The translations under genes and the position numbers were made by a program. Positions 28,594 to 36,706 of a stretch of 64,000 bases of DNA are shown here, one piece after another (position 1 is the stretch's first letter; every line of letters begins with the position of its first letter). The notes under the pieces are model-generated. The model was not told where the DNA came from. It saw only the letters and a program-made list of their open reading frames with translations, and made no database searches. The stretch spans positions 124,001-188,000 of the forward strand of contig NZ_JANUFF010000006.1 of assembly GCF_024806495.1 (NCBI RefSeq), written 5' to 3'. Source of the DNA: Chryseobacterium sp. JUb7. GTDB taxonomy: Bacteria; Bacteroidota; Bacteroidia; Flavobacteriales; Weeksellaceae.

Positions 28594-28883
28594 ATTGCTA
28601 AATTACATTTGCGGATATTTTTATTTTTACGGTTACCCGTAAGATTATAATTTTTATAAAAATTTGAATTTTGATGGTTTAGGTTTTATATTAATCTACT
28701 TAGAAAATGTAAAGCTAATCCGTTCAAGTGCTCCTTTCGGAAATCCTACGACAAAAGAAGCAACAAATGGAAAACTTTTCATCAAAACATTTTTTTTATG
28801 GAATTTTGAGACTATATAAAAAATATGGTCTTTATGGGTATTTCGGAGCAATGATGCCAGTGATTTCGGTCAAACCGTGCCAC

Positions 28884-28961
28884 TTAAAAGATCACACAAT
28901 TATATAAAAAAGCTTTGATTATTCCTTTTTCAATATTCCTTTTCTTAGCGATTCACCTTTT
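28884..28961 (-). pseudogene. istB: istB, C-terminal piece
   Basis: Reads KGESLRKRNIEKGIIKAF to the stop at 28884-28886. It is the end of the IS21 helper ATPase, separated from the middle piece by the first RIT element. Joining through a single copy of AAAAGGT gives the continuous DLKGESLRK expected of IstB. Confidence 0.85.
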
Positions 28962-28988
28962 TTATGGAAAGCTTTCCATAATAAAGGT
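28955..28988. repeat. 34-bp near-perfect palindrome at the left end of RIT 1
   Basis: Arms ACCTTTTTTATGGAAAG and CTTTCCATAATAAAGGT differ at one position. Each arm joins the target/core sequence ACCTTT to one TTATGGAAA half-site. No equivalent exists at the right end of the element. Confidence 0.9.
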
Positions 28989-29013
28989 TATGACCACAAT
29001 ATGGTTATGGAAA
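28983..29013 (+). repeat. Left terminal inverted repeat of RIT 1
   Basis: 31 bp, starting AAAGGTTATGACC and ending GGTTATGGAAA, exact complement of 32448-32478. It contains the half-site GGTTATG twice in direct orientation. Confidence 0.9.
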
Positions 29014-29133
29014 CTTGATGACTAAGATTTGTCCAGGGAACTCAACTTTAGCGGTTTACAAAAACACTATCCATAACCCCTTTCCATAACTTTAATGTGA
29101 AACAATGCAGTTTCAACATTAAAAGTAAAAGTT

Positions 29134-30366
29134 ATGGAAATTCAAAAGCTTATTGAGCAAGCCAATCGGCTTTTAATAGAAGCAAGGTATTCGAGTAGCA
29201 GAATCTACACCTATAATTGGTTGTGGAAGAAAGGCATCCTCGCGTATATGTTATCACGGGGTCTGTTGGACTATGAGGAGAGCATCGGCAATGATTTCGT
29301 GCTGACGTGCCATGATGGTTTCAGTGTTACACTCCATCATCGTGACATTGTCAAGAGTGTTGATGTATTAACCCGCGTGTTGTTGAACAACAATCTCGGA
29401 GGAAGAATGCATTGTGCGGTACAATTCCCATTAAGGGGTGAAATTGGGGAGGCCGCGAATCAGTACCTCGATTTTTTGAAATCCCGGCGTATTAACGAGA
29501 AGAAAACTCTCCAGCGTTACAAAAAGTCTATTAGCAACTTCATAGAATATCTGCTTGAGAATGGAATAAACAACCTTTCCGGCATAACTGAAGAGATAAT
29601 AACACAGTATGTTGAGAGCCGCGAACATCAACGGAAGGAATATATCGATAACACAAGGCGCTTTCTTTCGTTCCTTTTTCGGGAAAAGGTTCTTTCCAGG
29701 GACTTTTCACGTATGCTGAGCTCACTTGGCAATAGGTTCAAGCGCACGAAAGTTCCTTCGTTTTATTCCCAGGATGAAGTACGGAAGGTAGAGCAATCGA
29801 TATCCCTTTCGAACAATGTCGGCAAACGTAATTATGCAATGGTGTTATTGTGTTCCCGGCTTGGGCTCCGTGTATCTGATGTGTCCAATTTGAGCTTCAG
29901 TAACATAGATTGGGAAAACAATAAAATAGCCCTTGTACAATATAAAACAGGAAATCCATTGACCCTGCCGCTGTTATCCGTAGTTGGCAATGCGATTATA
30001 GACTATCTACGGTATGCCCGTCCAAAGTCCATGTCCGAGAAGGTGTTCCTGAGCTGTCGGCCACCGTACAGGGAACTTGATGGTGGAGCCGTCCATTCTG
30101 CAATCCTTACTGTTTTTATGTCATCCGGAATAGATTTCGGGGACAGACACCGTGGAGGACATGCCCTAAGGTTCAGTCTGGCCCAAAGGATGCTGGATAA
30201 ATCAACACCTATCCCGATCATATCGGAAACTTTGGGCCATTCGAAAGCAGATACCACCAGAACCTATATACGGATTGACCTATCACATATGCTGGAATGC
30301 GTATTGAAAGTGCCGGAACCAAAGGATTACTTTTATATGCAGAAAGGGGGATGGCTCTATGACTAA
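29134..30366 (+). CDS. RIT 1 tyrosine recombinase A
   Basis: A 410-aa tyrosine recombinase with an N-terminal SAM-like core-binding domain and a C-terminal catalytic domain. Catalytic residues can be placed as R in SRLGLRVSDVSNL, H..R in GGHALRFSLAQR, H in ETLGHSKADTTR and the tyrosine in TYIRIDL. It is the first of the three proteins expected to act together in moving the RIT element. Its ATG lies inside a TTATGGAAA half-site (29132-29140), so binding by the recombinases would block its own translation start or promoter region. Confidence 0.9.
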   Translation: MEIQKLIEQANRLLIEARYSSSRIYTYNWLWKKGILAYMLSRGLLDYEESIGNDFVLTCHDGFSVTLHHRDIVKSVDVLTRVLLNNNLGGRMHCAVQFPLRGEIGEAANQYLDFLKSRRINEKKTLQRYKKSISNFIEYLLENGINNLSGITEEIITQYVESREHQRKEYIDNTRRFLSFLFREKVLSRDFSRMLSSLGNRFKRTKVPSFYSQDEVRKVEQSISLSNNVGKRNYAMVLLCSRLGLRVSDVSNLSFSNIDWENNKIALVQYKTGNPLTLPLLSVVGNAIIDYLRYARPKSMSEKVFLSCRPPYRELDGGAVHSAILTVFMSSGIDFGDRHRGGHALRFSLAQRMLDKSTPIPIISETLGHSKADTTRTYIRIDLSHMLECVLKVPEPKDYFYMQKGGWLYD

Positions 30367-31363
30367 CCCGTTCAACTACCAAGGACCTCTTTCTCCATAT
30401 ATGAAAGCCCTTATCCGCATAAAAGAATCCTGCGGGTTCAATGTGATATCCACAAAGTGGACATACAAAGAGTTTGATGAGTTCACCGTTCATTACGGTC
30501 TAAGGGAACCTGTCATTACGAAAGATCTGATAGTTGCTTGGTCAACGTCCAGGATGAATGACTGTAGCAGGACATTCTATGGAAAATGTTCCAAACTGTC
30601 ACAACTTGCCAGATATATGAATGAGCAGGGAGCTAAATCATATATAATGCCCTTGCCCAAATGTGTTAATGACCGTGGCTTTACGCCCTATATCTTCACG
30701 GAAGAGCAGATGCTGGCAATATTCCATGAATCTGATAGCCTATTGCGTGAAAGTCACAGGAAGGATGACCCGATCATATCGGTGCCCTGCCTGATCAGGC
30801 TTTTGTACAGTACGGGTATAAGGATCACGGAAGCCGTTTCATTGAGGAACAAGGATGTGGATCTGGACAGGAATATCCTAAAAGTCGGAACGTGGAGCAG
30901 TACCAAAAATGGTGAAGAACGTTTGGTCCCGATATGTGACAGCCTAAAGGAAAATATCCTGAAATACCTGCATTATCGGAGCATGGTACCGGTAGAGGGC
31001 ATATCTGCCCCTGACCACCCGTTCCTCATGAAATTAAACGGCACGGCACTATCATCTGCCAATGCCTACAACTGGTTCAGAAAGATATATACAAAATGTG
31101 GAATTGCATATAGGGGTGAACGCTTTGGCCCACGTGTGCATGATCTTAGGCATACCATGGCAACACACTCTCTAGCGAAGATGGTAAAGGGTGGTATGGA
31201 CATATATTCCGCCCTGCCTTTGTTGTCAGCTTGCCTTGGACACAGGTCCCTTCATTCCACTGAAGGGTATGTAAAACTCACCTGCCAAGAATACCCCGAA
31301 TTATTGGATCAGTGCACTACTCTCAATGACTTTATATATCCTAAAAATGATGGCAACGAATAA
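30359..31363 (+). CDS. RIT 1 tyrosine recombinase B
   Basis: A 334-aa tyrosine recombinase overlapping the first gene by 8 nt. Catalytic signature: R in YSTGIRITEAVSL, HDLRH in GPRVHDLRHTMATHS, H in SACLGHRSLHSTEG and Y in GYVKLT. The family position and length fit RitB. It probably forms a hetero-oligomer with the A and C proteins; no other function is indicated. Confidence 0.9.
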   Translation: MTNPFNYQGPLSPYMKALIRIKESCGFNVISTKWTYKEFDEFTVHYGLREPVITKDLIVAWSTSRMNDCSRTFYGKCSKLSQLARYMNEQGAKSYIMPLPKCVNDRGFTPYIFTEEQMLAIFHESDSLLRESHRKDDPIISVPCLIRLLYSTGIRITEAVSLRNKDVDLDRNILKVGTWSSTKNGEERLVPICDSLKENILKYLHYRSMVPVEGISAPDHPFLMKLNGTALSSANAYNWFRKIYTKCGIAYRGERFGPRVHDLRHTMATHSLAKMVKGGMDIYSALPLLSACLGHRSLHSTEGYVKLTCQEYPELLDQCTTLNDFIYPKNDGNE

Positions 31364-32378
31364 CATAGCAAAGTATATTACAGCATTCTTGGGAGAATAT
31401 CTCCCCCACGAACGGAATGTTAGTCCAAATACGATATCTGCATACCGTGATTCTTTTGTTTCCTTCTTTTCATTCCTGAGGGACGAGCAACAACTAAAGG
31501 TCGAGAAGGTGACATTGTCGGACATTAACAGAGACAATGTACTGGAATATCTGCGATGGCTGGTTGAGAAGAATGGTAATAGCATTGCAACCCGTAACAA
31601 CAGATTGGCAGCGATACATTCCTTTGTGTCGTATCTTCAATATGACAGCATAGAGTATCTGGATCAATGGCAAAGAATCTTGGCAATCAGAAATCTGAAA
31701 AAAATGCATCCAACTCCGGTACACTATACAAAAGAAGGAGTAAAACTGCTACTGGCGCAACCGGATTATACAAACAACAGGGAACTGAGACACGTGGCTA
31801 TACTTGCGCTGATGTATGACACGGGTTGTCGGGTACAGGAATTGGCAGACCTTACAATAGAATCATTGCAGATACAGTATACACCATTCTCTATCAAGGT
31901 GTATGGGAAAGGACGAAAAGTGAGGATAGTACCTATCTCAGAACATGTAGTTGAAATACTCATGAAATATATGGACCGGTACAATATTGATTGCGCGATA
32001 AATATGAAAAGACCTATCTTCTGGAATAGTGCCGGTAAAAAACTTACCAGAGCGGGAATCACTTATATCCTGAAAAAATATGCAGATATGGCCCGGGCAC
32101 ACAATCCTCACCTTATACCTGATGTAACTAGTTGTCACCAGCTAAGGCACAGCCGGGCGATGCATCTGTTGCAATCCGGCGTAAATCTTATTTGGATCAG
32201 GGACTTGCTGGGCCACACTTCCATCCAGACCACAGAGGTTTATGCCAGAGCAGATTCTAAACAAAAAAGAGAGGCAATAGAAAGGGCATCAGAATGTCTT
32301 ACTCCTTCTATACCTAATGGAGAATGGGTTGATAACAGAAACTTGATAACTTGGCTGAAAGAGTTCGGTAAAAGGTGA
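31347..32378 (+). CDS. RIT 1 tyrosine recombinase C
   Basis: About 343 aa from ATG 31347 (MMATNNIAKYITAFLGEYLP), overlapping the B gene by 17 nt. I prefer this start over 31326 because it aligns with the C recombinase of RIT 2. Catalytic residues: R in YDTGCRVQELADL, HQLRH in CHQLRHSRAMHL, H in LLGHTSIQTTEV and Y in YARADS. It closes the trio; a TTATGGAAA half-site (32382-32390) follows the stop. Confidence 0.9.
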   Translation: MMATNNIAKYITAFLGEYLPHERNVSPNTISAYRDSFVSFFSFLRDEQQLKVEKVTLSDINRDNVLEYLRWLVEKNGNSIATRNNRLAAIHSFVSYLQYDSIEYLDQWQRILAIRNLKKMHPTPVHYTKEGVKLLLAQPDYTNNRELRHVAILALMYDTGCRVQELADLTIESLQIQYTPFSIKVYGKGRKVRIVPISEHVVEILMKYMDRYNIDCAINMKRPIFWNSAGKKLTRAGITYILKKYADMARAHNPHLIPDVTSCHQLRHSRAMHLLQSGVNLIWIRDLLGHTSIQTTEVYARADSKQKREAIERASECLTPSIPNGEWVDNRNLITWLKEFGKR

Positions 32379-32447
32379 TTATTATGGAAAGTCTAAATGT
32401 AAAGTAATAACGCAATAGTTTATTTATCCTTATATCTTGCAATGGAC

Positions 32448-32478
32448 TTTCCATAACCATATTGTGGTCATAACCTTT
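32448..32478 (-). repeat. Right terminal inverted repeat of RIT 1
   Basis: Exact complement of 28983-29013. It directly abuts istB sequence, without the palindrome present at the other end. Confidence 0.9.
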
Positions 32479-32845
32479 TAGGTCAATTCGGTGTGAAGAG
32501 TTTACGATCCGGTCCAAGATGGCATCGGCAATAGTGCCCTCTCCGCCGATGACTTCGTACCAGGCCGATACCGGTATCTGGGATGATATTAGGGTTGATC
32601 TTTTACCATGTCGGTCGTCGATAATGTCCATAAGTGTTTCGCGATCTTGGCTATCAAAAGCCTGCAAACCAAAGTCATCAAGTATCAGCAGTTCCGTTTT
32701 CGTTAGTTTTTCCAGTTCTTTAAGGTATGTTCCGTCAACTTTGCTCAATTTCAGCCTTTTGATCAGTCTTGCAGTTACTGTATATAGGGTTTTTACCCCT
32801 GTAATACATGCCTGATTTCCGAGAGCCTGTGACAGGTAGCTTTTT
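32473..32845 (-). pseudogene. istB: istB, middle piece
   Basis: Reads GKSYLSQALGNQACITG from the P-loop through the Walker B region ELLILDDFGLQ to HRIDLKG. It is flanked by RIT 2 on its N-terminal side and RIT 1 on its C-terminal side. It lacks start, Walker A glycines and C-terminus, so it cannot give a working helper protein. Confidence 0.88.
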
Positions 32846-32878
32846 CCGCAGTAATGTAAACTTTTACATTACTGCGGA
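32841..32878. repeat. 38-bp palindrome at the left end of RIT 2
   Basis: Arms TTTCCGCAGTAATGTAAAC and TTTTACATTACTGCGGAAA match at 18 of 19 positions. Each arm links the target core TTTCC to the AATGTAAA half-site. The right end lacks it. Confidence 0.9.
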
Positions 32879-32902
32879 AATGTAAACCATATGATAATGT
32901 AA
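32874..32902 (+). repeat. Left terminal inverted repeat of RIT 2
   Basis: 29 bp, two direct AATGTAAA half-sites (32877-32884 and 32894-32901) separated by CCATATGAT; complement of 36333-36361. Confidence 0.9.
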
Positions 32903-33013
32903 AGTAATTTGCTAATGTATAACCAGAACCTTTAAACGGTATGGGATTGTCTAAAGTTTACTTTACATTACATTTCTCATCATCATGATGTTATTGTCTG
33001 TAAACAATATATC

Positions 33014-34255
33014 ATGAATACAAAAAAACAAACAGTGGATGATTTGATGAACGACTTCTTTAATTACATGAGAAGCATCTATCGCACAGAAGGAAGCCTA
33101 AAGCGTTATAAGCGCATATGGCAAAGAATAAAAGATTTCATGTCTGCTCAAAAGCTTAAATACTACAATCCAGCAGTAGAACAGGCGTACTTAAAACATG
33201 AACTTGGAGATTACGATTATTATCAGCTTGATAGGAAAAAAAGGGATCTAATAAATATAACTGAGGCCCTCGGAGAGTTTCAGAAAACAGGCCGGCTGTT
33301 TATGGGGGCAAGAAAACATCGCCCTAAAGAGTTTCGTGGATCAGCTGCAGCAAGCATCAAAGCCTTCATTAATTATAAGCAGGTTGTGTTAGGCTTATCA
33401 GAAAACACTATTGGATCTTATATTTTCCATCTTTATGCATTTTGCAACTATATACATAGAAATAAGATCAATCTAAAAGCGATAAAAGCTTCAGAAGTCT
33501 TGCTTTATGTAGAGCAAATGAATGCCAATAAACCGGCAAACAGGTATGTGTCACTGAATATCCTGCGGAACTATTTCAAACATCTGTACGAGAATAATAC
33601 GTTGTCCTTGGATTACTCCAGAATTATTCCCAAGGACAATTATAAGCAGCAGCCTAAGTTGCCATCCACATTTACAGATCAGGAGATAGCAGCCCTGTTA
33701 AAATCAGTAGATCGTGGTAATCCAAAGGGGAAACGGGATTACGCCATGTTGCTATTAGCAATTAGGTTAGGTCTTAGAGCTTCAGATATATGTGAACTGA
33801 CCTTTGATAATATCATTTGGGAACAAAACATCATCCAGATCATTCAGTACAAAACAGGAAAAGCATTAGAGCTTCCGCTCTTGGCGGAGGTTGGCAACGC
33901 CATCGTAGATTACCTTAGATATGGCCGTCCCGTTACCAAGGATAATCATTGTTTTATTCACGTACAGGCTCCTTATGAAAGAATCCATTCCACAGATATG
34001 GGCAATATGGTTCGAAAATATATGACGCTATCTAAAATAAACTATTCTAACCGGAGGCATGGCCCCCATTCCCTACGTCATAGCTTCGCCAGCGCCCTTC
34101 TGAGAGAAAAATTACCGTTGCCAATCATATCAGAAGCCTTGGGGCACAGTTCTATGGAATCAACTATGCTGTATTTGCGTATTGACAAGGACTCCCTAAA
34201 AAAATGTGCAATTGAAGTTCCCCTAGTTCCAGTGTCGTTTTATAAACAGAAGTGA
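33014..34255 (+). CDS. RIT 2 tyrosine recombinase A
   Basis: A 413-aa tyrosine recombinase. Catalytic residues: R in IRLGLRASDICEL, HSLRH in HGPHSLRHSFAS, H in EALGHSSMESTM and Y in LYLRID. It corresponds to the A protein of RIT 1 but is diverged. A half-site (TTTACATT at 32962-32969) and further TTTAC/ACATTT repeats lie within 60 nt upstream, in the promoter region. It starts the second recombinase trio. Confidence 0.9.
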   Translation: MNTKKQTVDDLMNDFFNYMRSIYRTEGSLKRYKRIWQRIKDFMSAQKLKYYNPAVEQAYLKHELGDYDYYQLDRKKRDLINITEALGEFQKTGRLFMGARKHRPKEFRGSAAASIKAFINYKQVVLGLSENTIGSYIFHLYAFCNYIHRNKINLKAIKASEVLLYVEQMNANKPANRYVSLNILRNYFKHLYENNTLSLDYSRIIPKDNYKQQPKLPSTFTDQEIAALLKSVDRGNPKGKRDYAMLLLAIRLGLRASDICELTFDNIIWEQNIIQIIQYKTGKALELPLLAEVGNAIVDYLRYGRPVTKDNHCFIHVQAPYERIHSTDMGNMVRKYMTLSKINYSNRRHGPHSLRHSFASALLREKLPLPIISEALGHSSMESTMLYLRIDKDSLKKCAIEVPLVPVSFYKQK

Positions 34256-34263
34256 GGTAAGCT

Positions 34264-35256
34264 ATGAACAGAATCTATTATAGCCTGTATGGGCCCTACA
34301 TTGTGAAATTTATAGCTTTAAAAAACAGCCTTGGCTACAAATATAAAGACGGAGGAAATGCACTAAGGTTGCTGGATAACTTGGCGTTGAGAGAGGATGT
34401 CACTGAAGTTCCTATCACAAAAGAACTTACTAGTAAATATGCTGAAATAAGACCTAATGAATCAGAAAAGACCCGGTATAACAGAATGCAGATATTAAGG
34501 CAGTTTGCCCAATTCCTATGTGATTTAGGGCTGAGATCTTATATCCCCAGGCTTCCAAAACTAAGCCGTACGTTCATTCCCTACATCTTTTCACAGGATG
34601 AAATTCAAGCCATCTTTGCCGTTTGCGACGGGCTTTCACCATCCTGCCGTAACCGTAATTCCGGAGTATTCCAGATCCCTTTTTTGATAAGACTACTTTA
34701 TGGTACAGGAATAAGGATCAACGAGGCTCTTTACTTGTCATACAATGATATAAACCTTGCTGAGAAATACCTTGTACTAAGAAAAACCAAAAATGGAAAA
34801 GACAGGATGGTACCAATGTCAGACTCCCTAAATGATGTATGCAAAGACTATCTAACCTACCGATCCCTGTTTACTGGAGCTGATAAAACAGAGAGAATAT
34901 TCATGCTGCCCGATGGGACCCCATTGAATCAGTATACTTCTTATAAATGGTTCAGAAAGATTATCTGGTGGGCAGGCATATCTCACGGAGGAAGAGGAAA
35001 AGGCCCTAGACTACATGATCTGCGTCATACTTTCAGCGTTCACTCCCTAGCAACAATGGCAAGAGAGGGACTTGATCTGTATCACTCTATGCCTCTATTA
35101 TCGACCTATCTTGGGCACCAATCTCTTGAAGCGACAGATGGTTACGTACGTTTAACTGCTGAAATGTATCCATACCTCATCAAAAAATCAACCGACTTAT
35201 CCGCCAGTGTATTCCCTTTGCTTCACCTAAACCAAGATGATCATGAAACCGACTGA
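34264..35256 (+). CDS. RIT 2 tyrosine recombinase B
   Basis: A 330-aa tyrosine recombinase 8 nt after the A gene. Catalytic residues: R in YGTGIRINEALYL, HDLRH in GPRLHDLRHTFSVHS, H in YLGHQSLEATDG and Y in GYVRLT. It is equivalent to the B protein of RIT 1 in order, length and motif spacing. Confidence 0.9.
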   Translation: MNRIYYSLYGPYIVKFIALKNSLGYKYKDGGNALRLLDNLALREDVTEVPITKELTSKYAEIRPNESEKTRYNRMQILRQFAQFLCDLGLRSYIPRLPKLSRTFIPYIFSQDEIQAIFAVCDGLSPSCRNRNSGVFQIPFLIRLLYGTGIRINEALYLSYNDINLAEKYLVLRKTKNGKDRMVPMSDSLNDVCKDYLTYRSLFTGADKTERIFMLPDGTPLNQYTSYKWFRKIIWWAGISHGGRGKGPRLHDLRHTFSVHSLATMAREGLDLYHSMPLLSTYLGHQSLEATDGYVRLTAEMYPYLIKKSTDLSASVFPLLHLNQDDHETD

Positions 35257-36259
35257 CTTTTCCCGACATCTGACTAACTTTCTTTCACGCTATCTTCCGG
35301 GAGAACGTGGAATGAGTAACCATACGATATCATCCTACAGGTTTACCTTTATTCTGTTTATCTCATTTATTGAGCAGGTAAAAAAAATACGTGTTTCCAA
35401 ATTGGTATTGAGCGATATTACTAAAGAAATAGTTGTAGAGTTCCTTGATTGGCTGCAGTCAGAAAGAAAATCCTCCGCTGCTACCCGAAATGTGCGGCTG
35501 GCCGCATTACATTCCTTCTTCAGTTTTATGCAATACCAGCAGCCAGATCACATGGCAGAATGGCAACGTATCCTCTCCATAAAAGTTAAGAAGATCGCAA
35601 AAAATGCTGTCAGTTATCTTTCTGTAGAGGGTCTTAAGCTCCTATTGGAACAACCTGACACCTCTAGTCGTAAAGGAAGAAGGGATCTTTCCATGCTGGC
35701 CTTGATGTATGATTGCGCTGCCCGGGTACAGGAGATAATTGATGCGGAACCATCCTTTATCCGATTAGATAAACCCTTTACAATGAAGATTACTGGTAAG
35801 GGAAACAAGGCCAGGGTAATTCCTTTGATGGATGAGGCGATTGTTCATATAAAAAGATATATGGATGAAAACCACTTACTGGAACCGCAAATGCGCACAT
35901 CCCCCTTGTTCTGTAACAGTCGCAGAGAAAAACTGACTAGGGCAGGAATCAACTGCATACTGAAAAAGTACGCCTGCATGGCCAGGAACAAGAATCCAGG
36001 ACTTATACCAGAAAAGATAAGCTGCCATTCATTAAGACATTCTAAGGCGATGCATCTTTTGCAGTCTGGAGTACATCTCGTTTATATAAGAGACTTCCTG
36101 GGACATGAATCCGTTCAAACTACGGAAATATATGCCCGTGCCGATTCACAACAAAAAAGAGAAGCTATAGAAAAAGCGTATGTAGATGTGGTTTCCAAGG
36201 AAATACCTGAGTGGGTTGAAAATAATGACCTTTTGGAGTGGCTGAAGGCCTTTAGATAA
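35237..36259 (+). CDS. RIT 2 tyrosine recombinase C
   Basis: A 340-aa protein overlapping the B gene by 20 nt; ATG 35243 is an equally good start. Catalytic residues: R in CAARVQEIIDA, HSLRH in SCHSLRHSKAMHL, H in LGHESVQTTEI and Y in YARADS. The usual G of the first arginine box is replaced (YDCAARVQE against YDTGCRVQE in RIT 1), a small change unlikely to abolish activity. A half-site AATGTAAA (36270-36277) follows the stop. Confidence 0.88.
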   Translation: MIMKPTDFSRHLTNFLSRYLPGERGMSNHTISSYRFTFILFISFIEQVKKIRVSKLVLSDITKEIVVEFLDWLQSERKSSAATRNVRLAALHSFFSFMQYQQPDHMAEWQRILSIKVKKIAKNAVSYLSVEGLKLLLEQPDTSSRKGRRDLSMLALMYDCAARVQEIIDAEPSFIRLDKPFTMKITGKGNKARVIPLMDEAIVHIKRYMDENHLLEPQMRTSPLFCNSRREKLTRAGINCILKKYACMARNKNPGLIPEKISCHSLRHSKAMHLLQSGVHLVYIRDFLGHESVQTTEIYARADSQQKREAIEKAYVDVVSKEIPEWVENNDLLEWLKAFR

Positions 36260-36332
36260 AGGCTAATATAATGTAAAGTGGATTGAATGATAAAAGCTTA
36301 ACATAAGGATACTAAGTATAAAAAACTTTCTG

Positions 36333-36361
36333 CTTTACATTATCATATGGTTTACATTTCC
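36333..36361 (-). repeat. Right terminal inverted repeat of RIT 2
   Basis: Complement of 32874-32902, containing two TTTACATT half-sites (36334-36341 and 36351-36358). It abuts istB at CTGTGCCGG with no palindrome between. Confidence 0.9.
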
Positions 36362-36688
36362 TGTGCCGGAAGCACCACAGATAATAATGTTTTCTTTTCG
36401 GAGCACAAAGTCCAGTGTACCCAGACGCGCAAACATATTTTTGTCCAGATTTCTTTCGCTGGCGTAGTTTATATCACCTAGACTGGCATTATGCCTAAAG
36501 TTTGCCTGCTTGAGCAAACGCTCTATCTTTTTATTTTCCCGGTCTTCCCACTGATGGTCAGTAAGTAACGCGAGATATTCGTCGCAGGTCATACCTTCGA
36601 GCCTGTTTTCCTTAACGTACTGCTGGTGTAACTGTGCCATAGCTCCCAGACGCATGTCGCGTAGTTTTTCAACTGTCTGATTGTTCAT
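36357..36688 (-). pseudogene. istB: istB, N-terminal piece
   Basis: Reads MNNQTVEKLRDMRLGAMAQL to IIICGASGTG, the beginning of an IstB-type ATPase up to the middle of Walker A, where RIT 2 is inserted. The three pieces total about 256 residues, a normal IstB length, with no other lesion. Loss of IstB should disable transposition of this IS copy unless another copy supplies it. Confidence 0.88.
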
Positions 36689-36706
36689 TTTCTTGATTTT
36701 TGTTTA

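Larger units (their letters stand above)
28955..32479 (+). mobile_element. RIT element 1 (three tandem tyrosine recombinases), in istB
   Basis: About 3.51 kb, bounded by direct repeats ACCTTTT (28955-28961 and 32473-32479) that are one copy in the reconstructed istB. A 31-bp perfect terminal inverted repeat lies at 28983-29013 and 32448-32478 (core GGTTATGACCACAATATGG). Three overlapping recombinase genes fill the interior, which is the definition of a recombinase-in-trio element. At the left end only, an extra 34-bp palindrome lies between the inverted repeat and the target. Confidence 0.88.
32841..36361 (+). mobile_element. RIT element 2, inserted in the P-loop codons of istB
   Basis: About 3.51 kb, bounded by TTTCC (32841-32845 and 36357-36361), one copy of which restores GTGKS in istB. 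The terminal inverted repeat is 29 bp (32874-32902 and 36333-36361), opening GGAAATGTAAACC. It has three overlapping recombinase genes in the same direction as RIT 1 but clearly diverged in sequence, so it is a separate insertion and not a duplication of RIT 1. Its left end again carries an extra palindrome. Confidence 0.88.

Noticed and set aside
32314..32748. 144-codon minus-strand frame read as one small ATPase gene
   Set aside because: Its C-terminal part is RIT 1 terminal repeat sequence; it is only the middle of istB.
28955..36361. The two recombinase trios as one duplicated element or a composite transposon
   Set aside because: Terminal repeats and proteins differ between them and each has its own target repeats, so they are independent insertions.
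36335..36688. 117-codon frame as a complete small protein
   Set aside because: The last residues come from the RIT 2 end; it is the interrupted istB N-terminus.
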